Position numbers and translations under genes: made by a program
The notes under the pieces: model-generated
What the model saw: the letters and a program-made list of their open reading frames with translations, nothing else
Database searches by the model: none
What the model was told of the DNA's origin: nothing
NCBI GenBank assembly: GCA_032871835.1
Contig: CM065296.1
Coordinates: 11,796,001 to 11,860,000, forward strand
DNA: 64,000 nt
DNA from: Dipteronia dyeriana
Lineage: Eukaryota > Streptophyta > Magnoliopsida > Sapindales > Sapindaceae
Reading direction: 5' to 3'
Shown here: positions 50,150-61,067 of the stretch, in pieces
Numbering within the stretch: the stretch's first letter is position 1
How the letters are laid out: every line of letters starts with the position of its first letter

Positions 50150-51651
50150 TGTTTAACACTCTTTTGTGTCGTGGTGTCTCGTTTTTTTTTTTTAAGAAGC
50201 ATATATCTCATATATCTCTTTTCAAAACACAAACCGGCGGTATCTTTATTTTATTTTATTAAGAGATATCATCTTATTTGAATTTAAACTATTTAAATTT
50301 AAAAATTAATATTTAATTAATTAAAAATAAGATAATAATATATCTTATTTGAATTTAAACTATTTAGATTTAAAAATTAATATTTAATTAATTAAAAATA
50401 AGATAATCACATTATCCTATCATTCTAATATAAATATCAACTAACCTCTCCATCAATGATTAATTACATAATTAAATAATCTCATTATTTAATTATCATA
50501 ATCATTAAATTCGTTAATTAAATAATCTTATTATTCAATTAATTCTAAAATAAATACGTGTCACTTTTGTAACACAATTTATTGGACAATCTAATCAATT
50601 AACTATGACCCTTGTTACCTAAATCGATCGGGCTAGTAAGGGGACCTAATGGACACACAATATTTTGAGCTCAAATAATCCTTAGAAATAATTAATTAAA
50701 CTATTTAATTAATAGTTTAATTAATTATTTCTTGATTATTAACTTCGGTGTTATTCCACTAAAATCTCGAAGCTGCATTCTCTCAATTGTACACGTTTTT
50801 ATACAAACCAATATTACTCGATGTCCATCAATATAGCTATTACATATGGTATGATCCTCCATAAGTAGTTCATAATTAGAGCTAGATCATAGTGTCTGTT
50901 ATACCCCTCTAATTATATCTTTTCCATTAAGTACCATTGATTATCTAATAAACAATAAATCATACATTCTTTATGGAATTAGGAGAGCGGTCATATTGTT
51001 CAAGCCCTGAATCAACCCTTAAGGAAACTACCATTCACTTTTCGCAAGAATGAGAGGATTCCTCTAATGTGTATAAACTTTTCCAGCCATAAGCCAAACC
51101 GTAATCCTAACATACAGAGTATATTGATCGGGGAATGCAACTCCGACCCCACCCATGATACATCAAAGATTACGATCTAACTTGAAGGAGTTGATAAGAT
51201 ACTCAGAATTAAGATCACCCACTTATAGCCATCATAAGTTGATATATATGAATCTCATCGTTAAACAGATCTTAGTGAGAGATTCATATAGATCATAACC
51301 CAGTCCTATATGATTACATCATACAAGGTGCCTCCATTCTCATATCTCTATATGAATGATCCAGGATAGGATCACCGTACACTACGGAATGGATCACAGT
51401 TGTAGATTCACCACAAATAAAGTACCCAACTTTATTTGTTATCTACGAACTCTTTAGATTGCACGTCTCTTACTGTATCCATCTGTATATGATATCCATA
51501 TACACAGTTCGAGATTTCATCCGGCAATCTTGGATGTTAAATATACAAGTTATACACAATATATGGCATAAGAAGAATGGATTAAATAATTCTTTTATTT
51601 ATGTTAACATTCCATTTATAAATTTCAAGCTTTAGGGTATAAACCCCAACA
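50150..51651 (-). repeat. Probable solo LTR
   Basis: Read on the minus strand the block begins TGTTGGGGTTTATACCCTAA at 51651, a typical retrotransposon LTR start. It continues as low-coding sequence with many ATTTAATTAA stretches. No matching second LTR, PBS or polyprotein in this orientation was found nearby, so it is probably a solo LTR. The left edge is only estimated, and no target duplication is identified. Confidence 0.5.
50268..50408. repeat. About 70 bp tandem duplication
   Basis: The unit 'tatc(a)tcttatttgaatttaaac...aattaaaaataagata' occurs twice in a row (about 50268-50333 and 50341-50404) with few differences, inside the probable LTR. Confidence 0.75.
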
Positions 51652-51679
51652 CATATAAAAAGACTAATCATTCTGATTA

Positions 51680-52080
51680 TGAAGTGTTGAAAAGACCTTT
51701 AAAGTGTGGGGTTGACTTGTATAAGTTGAAGTTCTTTTATCAAAGAGAGCTAAACTAGGATCTAAGATAGTTGATTGTGTTTTCATAGAATTCGCAAACA
51801 CAAATGCAACATATAGGTTCTTAGTTATTAAATTTGATGTTATCTAATAAACATCATAAATTTATTAAGTAGTTGCTTTGAAATGAAGTTATTTATATTG
51901 AATATGTAAAATCAAAAGGAAAATATTGTACATCTTTTGACAAAAAGCATACTTAGAGAGAAAATTAAATTTACATCGAGGGGAATGAGTTTAGAGCCAC
52001 TTAATGAGTCGAACCGGGCAGAAACTAACCTAGTTGATTGGAAATCCCGTGGTCTAGGTTTAATAGGCAAACTAGTTTGG
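51680..52080 (+). pseudogene. Copia pol fragment (linker joined to RNase H end)
   Basis: In shifting frames the sequence encodes the Copia segment FANTNATYRFLVIKFDV (about 51792-51842), then IEYVKSKGKYCTSF and, in another frame, a TSRGM motif, as at the C-terminus of Copia RNase H. The RT between them is missing. It ends just before the mini-LTR element at 52085. Confidence 0.55.
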
Positions 52081-52084
52081 TAAG

Positions 52085-53428
52085 TGATGCAGGAGATAAT
52101 ATTGAAGATTTTCTTGAATAATTTTTATTTAAAAAATATTCTTGTAATTAATATCTATAATTATGTTTATTTTAATTTTATATTTAATAAGGTGTTTTTT
52201 TCCTTTTCAGTTTAGAACTCTTTTTTCTAGCTTTTTTTTTAGATTCTTTTCCTGATTAGGTTTAGAAGTTTTAGAATTCTTTTCCTGTTCAGGAGTTTTA
52301 GGAGATATCGAATCCTAAAAGATTCGGGTTTAATTTTACTATTTAATTAGTTTGTATTAGGTTTTGAGAATCAGTTATTGAATTAATACAAATTTAAGAC
52401 AGGGTTCTCTTTATCTTCCATTTACGGAATCTTGTGAAAGTCAACGTATTTGAAGCCTATTTTTCTAGCATCAGTGAGCGAATCAGCAGATCAATAGTAG
52501 GGTTCGCTTCCGGTATTCGTACGCGAATCAACGAATTCGAATTGATTATCCTTTCTTTTATTGATTGGTATTTGTGTGAATCTGTCCACTGCATCAGTTG
52601 GTATCTGAGCCACCGAGTCTAACCGTTGTACTATGCTCATCGATCCACAAACCATAACCATTTGCCTTCCCGACTTCTATCTCTTCACCTTCCATATTTC
52701 ACCATAAAAAAAAAATCCATGAAACCCCAAAAGCAATTAGCCTCCTATCATCCAGTGTTTTTTGATGATACATATGTATCGGCGGAGGTTTTTATCTATT
52801 TTGATAAACCATCGATATATGATGAAGATGTGTTTGAGAAAGTACCATATGAGAGCAATTCATATTTAATGGGTTGTTTTTACAAGCCACATATTCCTCA
52901 CAATAAAATTTTCTCAGTTTACCTTTTGTTGCAGAATTTGCGTCCATCTATTGGAGTGATTGGATAGACGTCGTGACGAAGATCAGGAAATATACAGTTC
53001 GTTATAGACGATTTTGTGTATTGACACTACATATTCATGAAATTTTAGCAACCAAAATTTGAGGACGAATTTTCTCCAACCTGGAGAGAATGATGCATGA
53101 GAGATTATCAAGAATATTGTTGAAGATTTTAGATTTTAAAAATATTCTTGTAATAAAAACAAATTATTTTATTTCTATTTATTTTATATTTAATTAGGTG
53201 TTTTTATTCCTTTTTTGATTAGAATGTACTTTTAACATATATTTTAATCTTTTAGTTTATTTGGGACTCTATGTTATATTTTCCATATTTTTCCTTTTTA
53301 GTATTTTATTTTATTGGTTTATTTGAGAAATTTTCCGATTGTAGATTTTCTTGTTAGTCAAGTTTTACAATTCTATTTAAGTAGATTGTATTAGGGTTTG
53401 AAAGATAGTTGTTAAATTAATAAAAAAA
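52085..53428 (+). mobile_element. Mini-LTR (TRIM-like) element copy 1
   Basis: The 5' LTR is 52085-52596 (512 bp), beginning TGATGCAG and ending CTGCATCA. The PBS TTGGTATCTGAGCC (52598-52611) resembles the tRNA-Met site. The interior is only about 490 bp. A 3' LTR begins at 53091 (TGATGCATGAG) but is cut at about 53428, where it meets an inverted LTR of copy 2. Total size and lack of gag-pol fit a terminal-repeat retrotransposon in miniature, mobilised in trans. Confidence 0.82.
52719..52967 (+). CDS. Short frame in mini-LTR copy 1, unknown function
   Basis: It encodes 82 residues from the ATG at 52719 (MKPQKQLASYHPVFFDDTYV). Similar starts and FDKP repeats occur in copies 2 and 3 (MNPHNK..SYHSLFFDDDYV; MNTQNK..SYHLLFFDDDDV). 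Further on, another frame of this copy ends PKFEDEFSPTWRE with the stop TGA being the first bases of the 3' LTR at 53091, so this copy has lost frame in between. The protein is acidic and has no domain I recognise. Retention in three copies suggests that it was once translated. Confidence 0.4.
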   Translation: MKPQKQLASYHPVFFDDTYVSAEVFIYFDKPSIYDEDVFEKVPYESNSYLMGCFYKPHIPHNKIFSVYLLLQNLRPSIGVIG

Positions 53429-54889
53429 TAAAAGATAGGGGATAAACGATTCAGATCCGTTGATTCGTGCACAAATACCGGTAACCCTACTATTGATTTG
53501 ATGATCTGCACACGGATGCCAGAAAAATAGACTTCAAATTCGTTGACCTTTGCAAAGGTACCGAAAATGGATAAAAAGAGATCTCTCTATCAAATTTTTA
53601 TTAATCATCAAAACTTGTCTTTCAAACCCTAATACAATCTACTTAAATAGAATTGTAAAACTTGACTAACAAGAAAATCCATAAAGGGGAAATTTCTCAA
53701 ATAAATTAAAAGACTAAAAGAGAAAAATATGGAAAACATATCATAATTTCCTAAATAAACTAAAAAAATAAAATAAAGGATAAAAATAAATTCTAATAAA
53801 AAAGGAATAAAAACACCTAATTAAATATAAAATTAAAAGAAACATAATTATAGATATTAATTACAAGAATATTTTTAAAATAAAAAGTCTTCAAGAAAAT
53901 CTTCAATAATATCTCCTGCATCATTCCCTCCAAATTGGAGAAAATTCGTCCTCGAATTTTATCAGCTTTGAGGAACACATAAATTGGAGATGCCATTGAA
54001 TGATGAAACATTGAAACATCGTTGAAATAATCCTAAAAAATTGTGTTCCTCCCATGCTCGTTTGAGAACAATTCTTCAACGAAAACCGGTGGCTTATCGA
54101 AATCAACGATAATAGGTTCCGTCACATATTCCACGTAAAAATTTGGCGGCTTATCAGAGGCAACGATAATCGGATATGACACATAATCGTCATCGAAAAA
54201 CAATGAATGGTAGGAGGAAATTTTGTTGTGGGGATTCATGGGAATTTGAATTTTTTTTTTTGAGAAATATGGAAGGTGAATATCTAATGGAGAAGTAGTT
54301 TGTTATGGTTTGTGGATTGATGAGCCTAGCATAATGGTAGACTCGATGGCTCCGATACCAACTGATGCAGCAGAATAATTCACGCAAACAAAAATCGATA
54401 AAAGACAGGGGATAAACGATTCAGATCCATTCATTTACGTACAAATACTTGAAGCGAACCCTACTATTGATCTGTTGATCCGCGTACGGATGCCAAAAAA
54501 ATAGACTTCAAATACGTTGATCTTCAGAAGATGCCGTAAATGGAAGGTAAAGAGAACTCTCTCTTAGATTTTTATTAATTCAACAACTGATTCTTAAAAT
54601 CTAATACAAACTACTAAAATCGTAAAATTAAACCCGAATATTTTAGGATTCGATATCTCCTAAAATACCTAAACAAGAAAAGAATTCTAAAACTTCTAAA
54701 CCTAATCAGGAAAAGAATACCAAAACAAAACAAAAAAAGCTAGAAAAAAAAGAGTTCTAAACTGAAAAGGAAAAAAACACCTAATTAAATATAAAATTAA
54801 AGGAAACATAATTATATATATATTAATTACAAGAATATTTTTAAAATAAAAAGTCTTCAAGAAAATCTTCAATAATATCTCTTGCATCA
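53429..54889 (-). mobile_element. Mini-LTR (TRIM-like) element copy 2
   Basis: Read on the minus strand: 5' LTR 54889 to 54363 (527 bp, ends CTGCATCA), PBS-like TTGGTATCGGAGCC, interior 54362-53924, and 3' LTR from 53923 to about 53429, truncated by roughly 30 bases at its end. The interior keeps the short frame (54239-54033) and the LTR-adjacent end KFEDEFSPIWRE (frame 54106-53921), so one frameshift separates the parts. Confidence 0.82.
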
Positions 54890-55499
54890 TTAAATATTTT
54901 TTTTTAAAAAAAACTCAAGAAGTTTTAATTTTAATTCAACACCGATCAATCCAAACTGATTACAACCAAATAAATAGAGAAACTAAACCCTAAGACTCCT
55001 AAAATATCTCCATTAAATTAGGAAAGAATCCCACATGGAAAAGATATCAAATCTCTTAAAATATCAAAAGAATTCTTAGAACAATAAAAATCTATCTCAT
55101 AAGGAAATTGGATTTGATTTAATAAAAATAAAACCATAAAATAATTAATAACCTAATTACATAAAAATAAAAGGAAATAAAATATTCGTATTGAATTATG
55201 ACGATAATTGGAAACAATAAAAAAGGAAACAGTTATCTTGTTGCGCACAAAACGTTATGTCCAAATTCGAACATGTTGTAACCTGTAATTGAAGATGAAG
55301 TCTTTATAAAATTTGTAGGATTCGTCTTGGGCTTTCTGGAAGCATATTATATTGCCAATTTCGAGTCCGTTTACCCTAAGAAAAGGCCCCCGAAATTTGC
55401 TTATCTATTGTCATGGGCCATCTCGCCGATTGCCCTTTTGCTTGGGTTGATCCACATCATTCTCTCCGGGTTGGGAACCATAAGAGAATGATATGGATT
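54890..55499. other. Sequence between mini-LTR copies, no gene seen
   Basis: A stretch with T and A runs and 'aaaccctaa.actcctaaaatatctcc' resembles degraded LTR sequence. It includes text near 55430-55500 ('ccttttgcttgggttgatccacatcattctctccgg') that may be the end of another element. No coding feature is supported. Confidence 0.4.
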
Positions 55500-56826
55500 A
55501 GCCATTCTATTTATGGAAGTTGGGAAGGCAAATGGTTATGGTTTGTGGATCGATGAGCCTAGCACAACGGTAGACTTAGTGCCTCTAATACCAACTGATG
55601 CAGCAGAAAATCAAAGTAAACAAAAATAGATAAAAGATAGGGGATAAACGATATAGATCTGTTGATTCGCACAAGAATACCGAAAGCGAACCCAACTATT
55701 GATCTATTGATCCATGCACGGATACCAAAAAAATAGGCTTCAAATTCGTTGACCCGCGTAGGGTACCGAAAATGGAGGATAAAAGAGAAAACTCTTTAAT
55801 TTTTATTAATTCAACAACTAATTTTGAAAACCTAATACAACCTACTTAAATAGTAAAATTAAACCCGAATATTTTAGGATTCGATATCTCATAAAATTCC
55901 TAAACAAGAAAAGAATTCTAAAACTTCTAAACCTAATTAGGAAAAGAATCCCCAAACAAAAAAAAAGCTAGAAAAAAAAGAGTTCTAAATTGAGAAGGAA
56001 AAAACATCTAATTAAATATAAAATTAAAAGAAACATAATTATAGGTATTAATTACAAGAATATTTTTAAAATAAAAAGTCTTCACGAAAATCTTCAATAA
56101 TATCTCCTACATCATTCTCTCCAGATTGGAGAAAATTCGTCCTCGAATTTCAACAGCTTTGAGAAACACATAAATTGGAGATGCCGTTCATTGATGAACA
56201 TGGAAACATCGTTGAAATAATCCTTAAAAACTGAGTTCCTCCCATGCTCATTCGGGAACAAATCTTCAATGAAAATCAGTGGCTTATCGAAATCAACGAT
56301 AAAAGGTTTCGTCACATATTCCACATCAAAAATTGGCAGCTTAACGAAGTCAACGATAATCGGATCTGACACATCATCGTCATCGAAAAACAATAAATGG
56401 TAGGACGAAATTTTGTTTTGGGTATTCATGTGATTTTGATTTTTTTTTTAAAGAAATAGGGAAGGCGAATATCTAATGGAGAAGTAGTTTGTTATGGTTT
56501 ATGAATCGATGAGCCTAGCACAACAATAGACTTGATGGCTCTGATACCAAACTGATGCAGCGAAAAATCAACGTAAAACACCAATCAATAAAAGATGGGG
56601 GATAAAGATTAGGATCCGTTGATTCGTGCACGAATACCGGAAGTGAACCCTACTATTGATCTGTTGATCCTTGAATGGATACCAGAAAAATTGGCTTCAA
56701 ATTCGTTGGCCCATGCAGGGTACCGAAAATGGATGATAAAAGAGAAAACTCTTTAATTTTTATTAATTCAATAACTGATTCTCAAAACCTAATACAACCT
56801 ACTTAAATAGTAAAATTAAACCCGAT
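55500..56826 (-). mobile_element. Mini-LTR (TRIM-like) copies 3 and 4 sharing an LTR
   Basis: Read on the minus strand: a truncated 5' LTR (56826-56553), PBS TTTGGTATCAGAGCC, an interior with the short frame (56552-56115), a complete LTR (56114-55597), and then the PBS-side piece of another interior (55596-55500). An LTR shared between two interiors is what unequal recombination between tandem copies leaves behind. Confidence 0.8.
56112..56429 (-). CDS. Mini-LTR conserved frame, best copy
   Basis: This is the longest version, 105 residues. It starts at the ATG at 56429 (MNTQNKISSYHLLFFDDDDV), has two degenerate repeats of the form PxIVDFxKxPIF, and ends LKFEDEFSPIWRE. The stop codon TGA (56114-56112) is also the first three bases of the LTR. 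The end sequence is found in copies 1 and 2 as well. No similarity to gag, protease or integrase is apparent. It may be a relic of a longer polyprotein's C-terminus or a small protein specific to this element. Confidence 0.5.
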   Translation of the reverse strand: MNTQNKISSYHLLFFDDDDVSDPIIVDFVKLPIFDVEYVTKPFIVDFDKPLIFIEDLFPNEHGRNSVFKDYFNDVSMFINERHLQFMCFSKLLKFEDEFSPIWRE

Positions 56827-57570
56827 TCTTTTTATTGACAGTGATTTTTGGATCGATCACACAACGCACAAAGTATATATGAGATCATACAATTGCTAGT
56901 TATGAATGATTAAGGAATTAAAGAGAACACAAAGATTTTACGTGGTAAAACACCAAGGTGGGGAAACATCCACGGTTTCCGAAAATCGACGAAGAAAGAA
57001 TTTCACTATGAATAATACATTACACGTACAATCTCTTAGGCTCTCTCTTTCTCTTGTCCTTAACCCTTTGTGGGTGCTATTAGGGTCTATTTATATATGC
57101 AAATAACCTTAACTCGTGCTATACAAATAAGAAAGGGTGACGTATTTGAGTCGTTTTATCTTTCTTTCCTGTTTCATGTTCTTCACGTATTGGACGTCTT
57201 GTCTAATTTGGATTCTGGCATTGATAAGGAAATTCGCTTCCTTATCAAACCGTGCTTCGAGATACCTTATTGGAGTAAGACTCATTCTGCGTGCATATCC
57301 ACATGTCAATCTGACGACCATCTAATAAAACCCGACCAAACCTTGTTCTCTCTGACCATTGACTCAATCCCGACCTAGGGCTTTGGCCCGACCTGAGGTT
57401 TTGACCCGACCATCCTGATAATCCCGACTGGGTATTATGAGATCTTCTTTTATTATTGTAGGTGGGTTTGGGGATGTTGTCTCTTGATGACTTGGTATCT
57501 TTAACTCCCATGTTTTTTGAGTAGTTACGCTGACTCACCATTCTTCATATTTTACCAATATGAACACCCC
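56827..57570. other. LTR-like non-coding sequence
   Basis: The phrase 'attttacgtggtaaaacacc' followed by 'catccacggtttccg' is typical of plant retrotransposon LTRs. Repeated 'cccgac' words occur at 57310-57430. The minus-strand frame at 57245-57541 is a by-product of these repeats. It probably belongs to the retroelement that follows. Confidence 0.45.
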
Positions 57571-57939
57571 CTTAAACACACAGGGTCGGATAAATGATTG
57601 TCACGAGTAGGATATGTTCGGTTACGTGTGTTTAATTTACCCTATCATTTTTTTCTTATAGTCCATAAATGACTTTTTAATGTGCTACAGTTACTAACCA
57701 GGTAAATTTTGGCTGATGGAATCATTGCGCATCGTTTTCGAAAATCAAACGGTGCGTGGTTTTCGATTTTGACGCATCTACCCCCACTTTCGGATGATGA
57801 CGCATGTCTTACCTGGTGACATCACTGGCTGGTATATATAGTCTTGTGGCGTTTTACTTTCCTTTTGCGACACAATATTTCCCTTTTATCAGAAAACAAT
57901 CTCTAACTCTCTTTTTTCTTTGAACTTTTGTTCTTCTCA

Positions 57940-60900
57940 GATTATCATCCTTTCAGACGTTTTTCCAGGTATAGATCCTGTTCTTCGTCATCAGTATTTT
58001 GAGTTTCTTCTTCGTGCCATAGAGGTTGGCGATAATGAGAATATCACTAGGCTTGGGTCTATTCTTTGGGTCATCTTCATGCTTCTTACTAACCCATCGC
58101 ATTAAACGTGGATTATTCTATGGTTCATCCAGAGTTTGCTCATTTCTCCTCTGATCTCTTTAACTTCAATTCGGTTGATGTTTATGTAGATATGTTGAAA
58201 CAGGGCGGACCACTAAAGCCTCTCCCAAAGAGTCTGTACGTGCGGCGATTGACTTGAAGATACCCTCACAAGTTCTTAAAATGAGAGACGTACCACGGGA
58301 GCGACATGCTTCGATGTTGAGGTTCAGTGCCGACCATTCATGTTCTTTTGATTCGGAGATAAATATTGTGACTAAGGTTGAGCTAGCAAAGTTCGTGGAC
58401 CAGTTTGACTTGACCAGGGTGCAGAAGTTGTACTGTAGCGGCGATCGGGTTATGTGGAACCACCCCCCGGTGCAATTGTTGTATACGGGGTCATGTTATC
58501 TTCAGGGGTCACTCTCCCTCTTCAACCTTTTATCGCTCGATTCCTAGTGGATGTTGGCATGGCTCCCACCCAAATAACTCCCACTTATTACCTGGTGTTG
58601 GTCAGCTTAGGACATCTATGGAAAAAACTTGAGGCATAATAACCCCCGACCCTTCAGGAGATCCGCGTCTTTTATACGCTGAACCGATCCGATAGTGGAG
58701 GAACTTTCTACCTTCAGTTCACATCTCAGGGCACGTGGATTCCTTATGGTCATAAGGGGAAACCTGTACCCCATTCAGATAAAGATCATAAGGGATTTAT
58801 TTAGGGATTCACCTCCTCAAACAAGTACTGGAAGACCAACTGGTTCTTCATTGGGGGTGACTGGGGTGAAGTGGTCTTTACTGACCACGTACAAGGGTTG
58901 ATATGAAATAGAGTCCCAAGACACTTCTGCAACTCTGAGCATTGGAACAAAACTTCCCCCTCTTTGACCAAGAGCCAGGCTGATACGGTTGTCAAATCAG
59001 CTGAGACTTCTTAAGGAGAGAAGGATCGTCATGTTTTTTATGTTGAAGTAGATTTGATTAAGGCAGGGCTTTTTCCCATGATTTCTACCCGTCGTAGACG
59101 ACATGAGTCGTTCTTGCTTTATTTCTTAGTGTAAACTGTCATGCACACTTTTCCCTACATTGACTGTTGATTATCGTGTGACATTTTTTTTTAGTATTCG
59201 ACGTGAACATCGTTGCAGACGATCAATCCGAGAAGGTCAAACATGTCGATCGGGTCAGTAGAAAAGCTGTAGCCGATGAGGTTGCTCAGGGAATTGCTCC
59301 ACCGAAACATGATCTGGTGGAACATGTGTATGAATCTAACCGCCATTCTTCCGATATCCCCTCAGAACAGGTTGGTACGAACGATTGTCATCCTCCCCTA
59401 TTTCAAAGTGACCGTCGGGGTCGTTCCAAAGAAAGGGGTGGTCGGGTTATGTCTAGTTATGAAGCATCTGACAGTGGAAGACGTGATCATGATAAGTCTG
59501 AAAGGGAGCGTCGGGGAAGGGAAGATTCTTGAAGGGAGAAGTCACATGTAGTAGAAGTGACAATCAAGGCTCCGAGTCATAAGGTTTCTAAGACCGCTGA
59601 AGGGTTATCTGCTTCCGATGCCTTTGTATGAGAGCAAGTCTTGCATCTGAGGTTGATCTGGTATTACCTACCGTGGTGGTCGATCCAATCATCTTGAAGG
59701 AGGCAGAGGAAGACCAGAAGGCAGTTTCTGATCTTATGTCGTGAGAATTACGATCTAAGAGAAAGAGTGATCATGGCACAATAAATCTGTCTTTCGCTCC
59801 ATCAGAACCAATTAAGATAACAGACCATGCGCTCCCCCCAAATGAGTCTCCCGAGATTTTGGCTATGCCACCCCCTTTGCTACCCTAAGAATTCTCCTAT
59901 GTAGTTTACTATAAGGCGCCAAATTGTTTTCTCTGATTCTAAAGATGATGATGGTGGTCCTGCAAAGAGAATAGGATAACTGATGAAAGCTTCCTTGATC
60001 TGTTTGAGGAGCAGGCCCTCCATTCTGTTTTGGAACAAAAGGAAGCATCAGCTATGCAGTTTAAAGGGAATATCATAATGAGTGAGCCTATTGGTGCCCC
60101 TTCCATTATGCCTGTTGGGTCTCTTCATCCCGAGGGTGTTGTCGAAGGTTAAATTTTTAAGGGCGAAGGCCCCCGAGTTGCTACATCCGATAATCTTTTT
60201 AGGGAAGACGTTGAGATCTCGAAGACTCTAACCCCTGCTGATCGTACTATTCTCTCCTCTCACCGGGATCAATCTGTTCCCGTTGTTTATGCTGCTGAGC
60301 TTTCTCACTTCCCATCATTCAGTAATTCTTAGGCCGACCCCTTTTCCATGCTTCACTCAATATCATTTGGGGTCGAATATATTGCCGAAGGGTACTGGAA
60401 GGATGCCCAAGGTGTTGCAGATTGTGAGCGGATCCGTATGATATTTAATAATGGCATTTTTGTAAGTCTCTCCACCATCTTTGTTATTTTTCTTCCGATC
60501 CTTCTGTCTATCTAACCTGCCTTTCGTTGATCTTTTACAAACGGTAGAAGGTTAACTCGAGTAATTTCTAAAAAAAATAATCAGACTGCTGAGATTTCTC
60601 AGCTGAAGATGGCTCTCACTGAGAAAGATGAAGCTTTAAAGTCTTCTGCTGCCAATGCTTTCAAAGCTAGCTAGTGTGTAGAGAAGCTAAAGATGCATAC
60701 AACAACCAATATGGCTCTGAGAAAAACACTCATGAATGTTCATAATAGAGCCACTGCATTTGATGAAGCTCTTAAGGAACTCACTACAAGGAATGTTAGG
60801 CTGGAGAAAAAAGTTGTTAAGGTTGAGTTACGGAGCGCTGAACTCGAATTAATGGTCATTTTGGCTGAAACGTCAGCGAAGAAGGCTCGAGAAGAAACTC

Positions 60901-61067
60901 AGGTTGCCGAGGATTCCCTTGCCATGGCCCAGCAGAAGATGTTGGAAATACATCAGACGTCTAAGGAGGCTAGGCTTCACTACGAGCATCTTGCCAAAGA
61001 CTTGGAGCAACAACAAGTCAATATGGAAGTTCTCTTACACAAAGTCATGTTAGACCTCAAAGTTTAA
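57940..61067 (+). pseudogene. Degenerate retroelement gene with Transposase_28-like domain and coiled coil
   Basis: Segments in shifting frames resemble the plant family annotated as 'putative gypsy-type transposon' (Transposase_28). Around 58370-58440 is VELAKFVDQFDLTRVQKL; after a frame change in the C run near 58463 comes PPPGAIVVYGVMLSSGVTLP and PTQITPTYYLVLVSLGHLW (to about 58620). A charged linker follows (59203-59532, RGRSKERGGR), then many stops. From 60693 to 61067 an open frame of 124 codons forms a long coiled coil (heptad-rich, about residues 20-115; for example KKAREETQVAEDSLAMAQQK). No RT or integrase is seen. It is a dead copy; the family usually has no known biochemical function. 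Confidence 0.6.

Noticed and set aside
52594..52615. tRNA-like sequence (TTGGTATCTGAGCC and similar at 54350, 55580, 56545, 27607)
   Set aside because: These are retrotransposon primer-binding sites next to LTR ends; no cloverleaf surrounds them.
57245..57541. 98-codon minus-strand frame with repeated SG/SGQ words
   Set aside because: It reads the 'cccgac' word repeats of LTR-like sequence in reverse.
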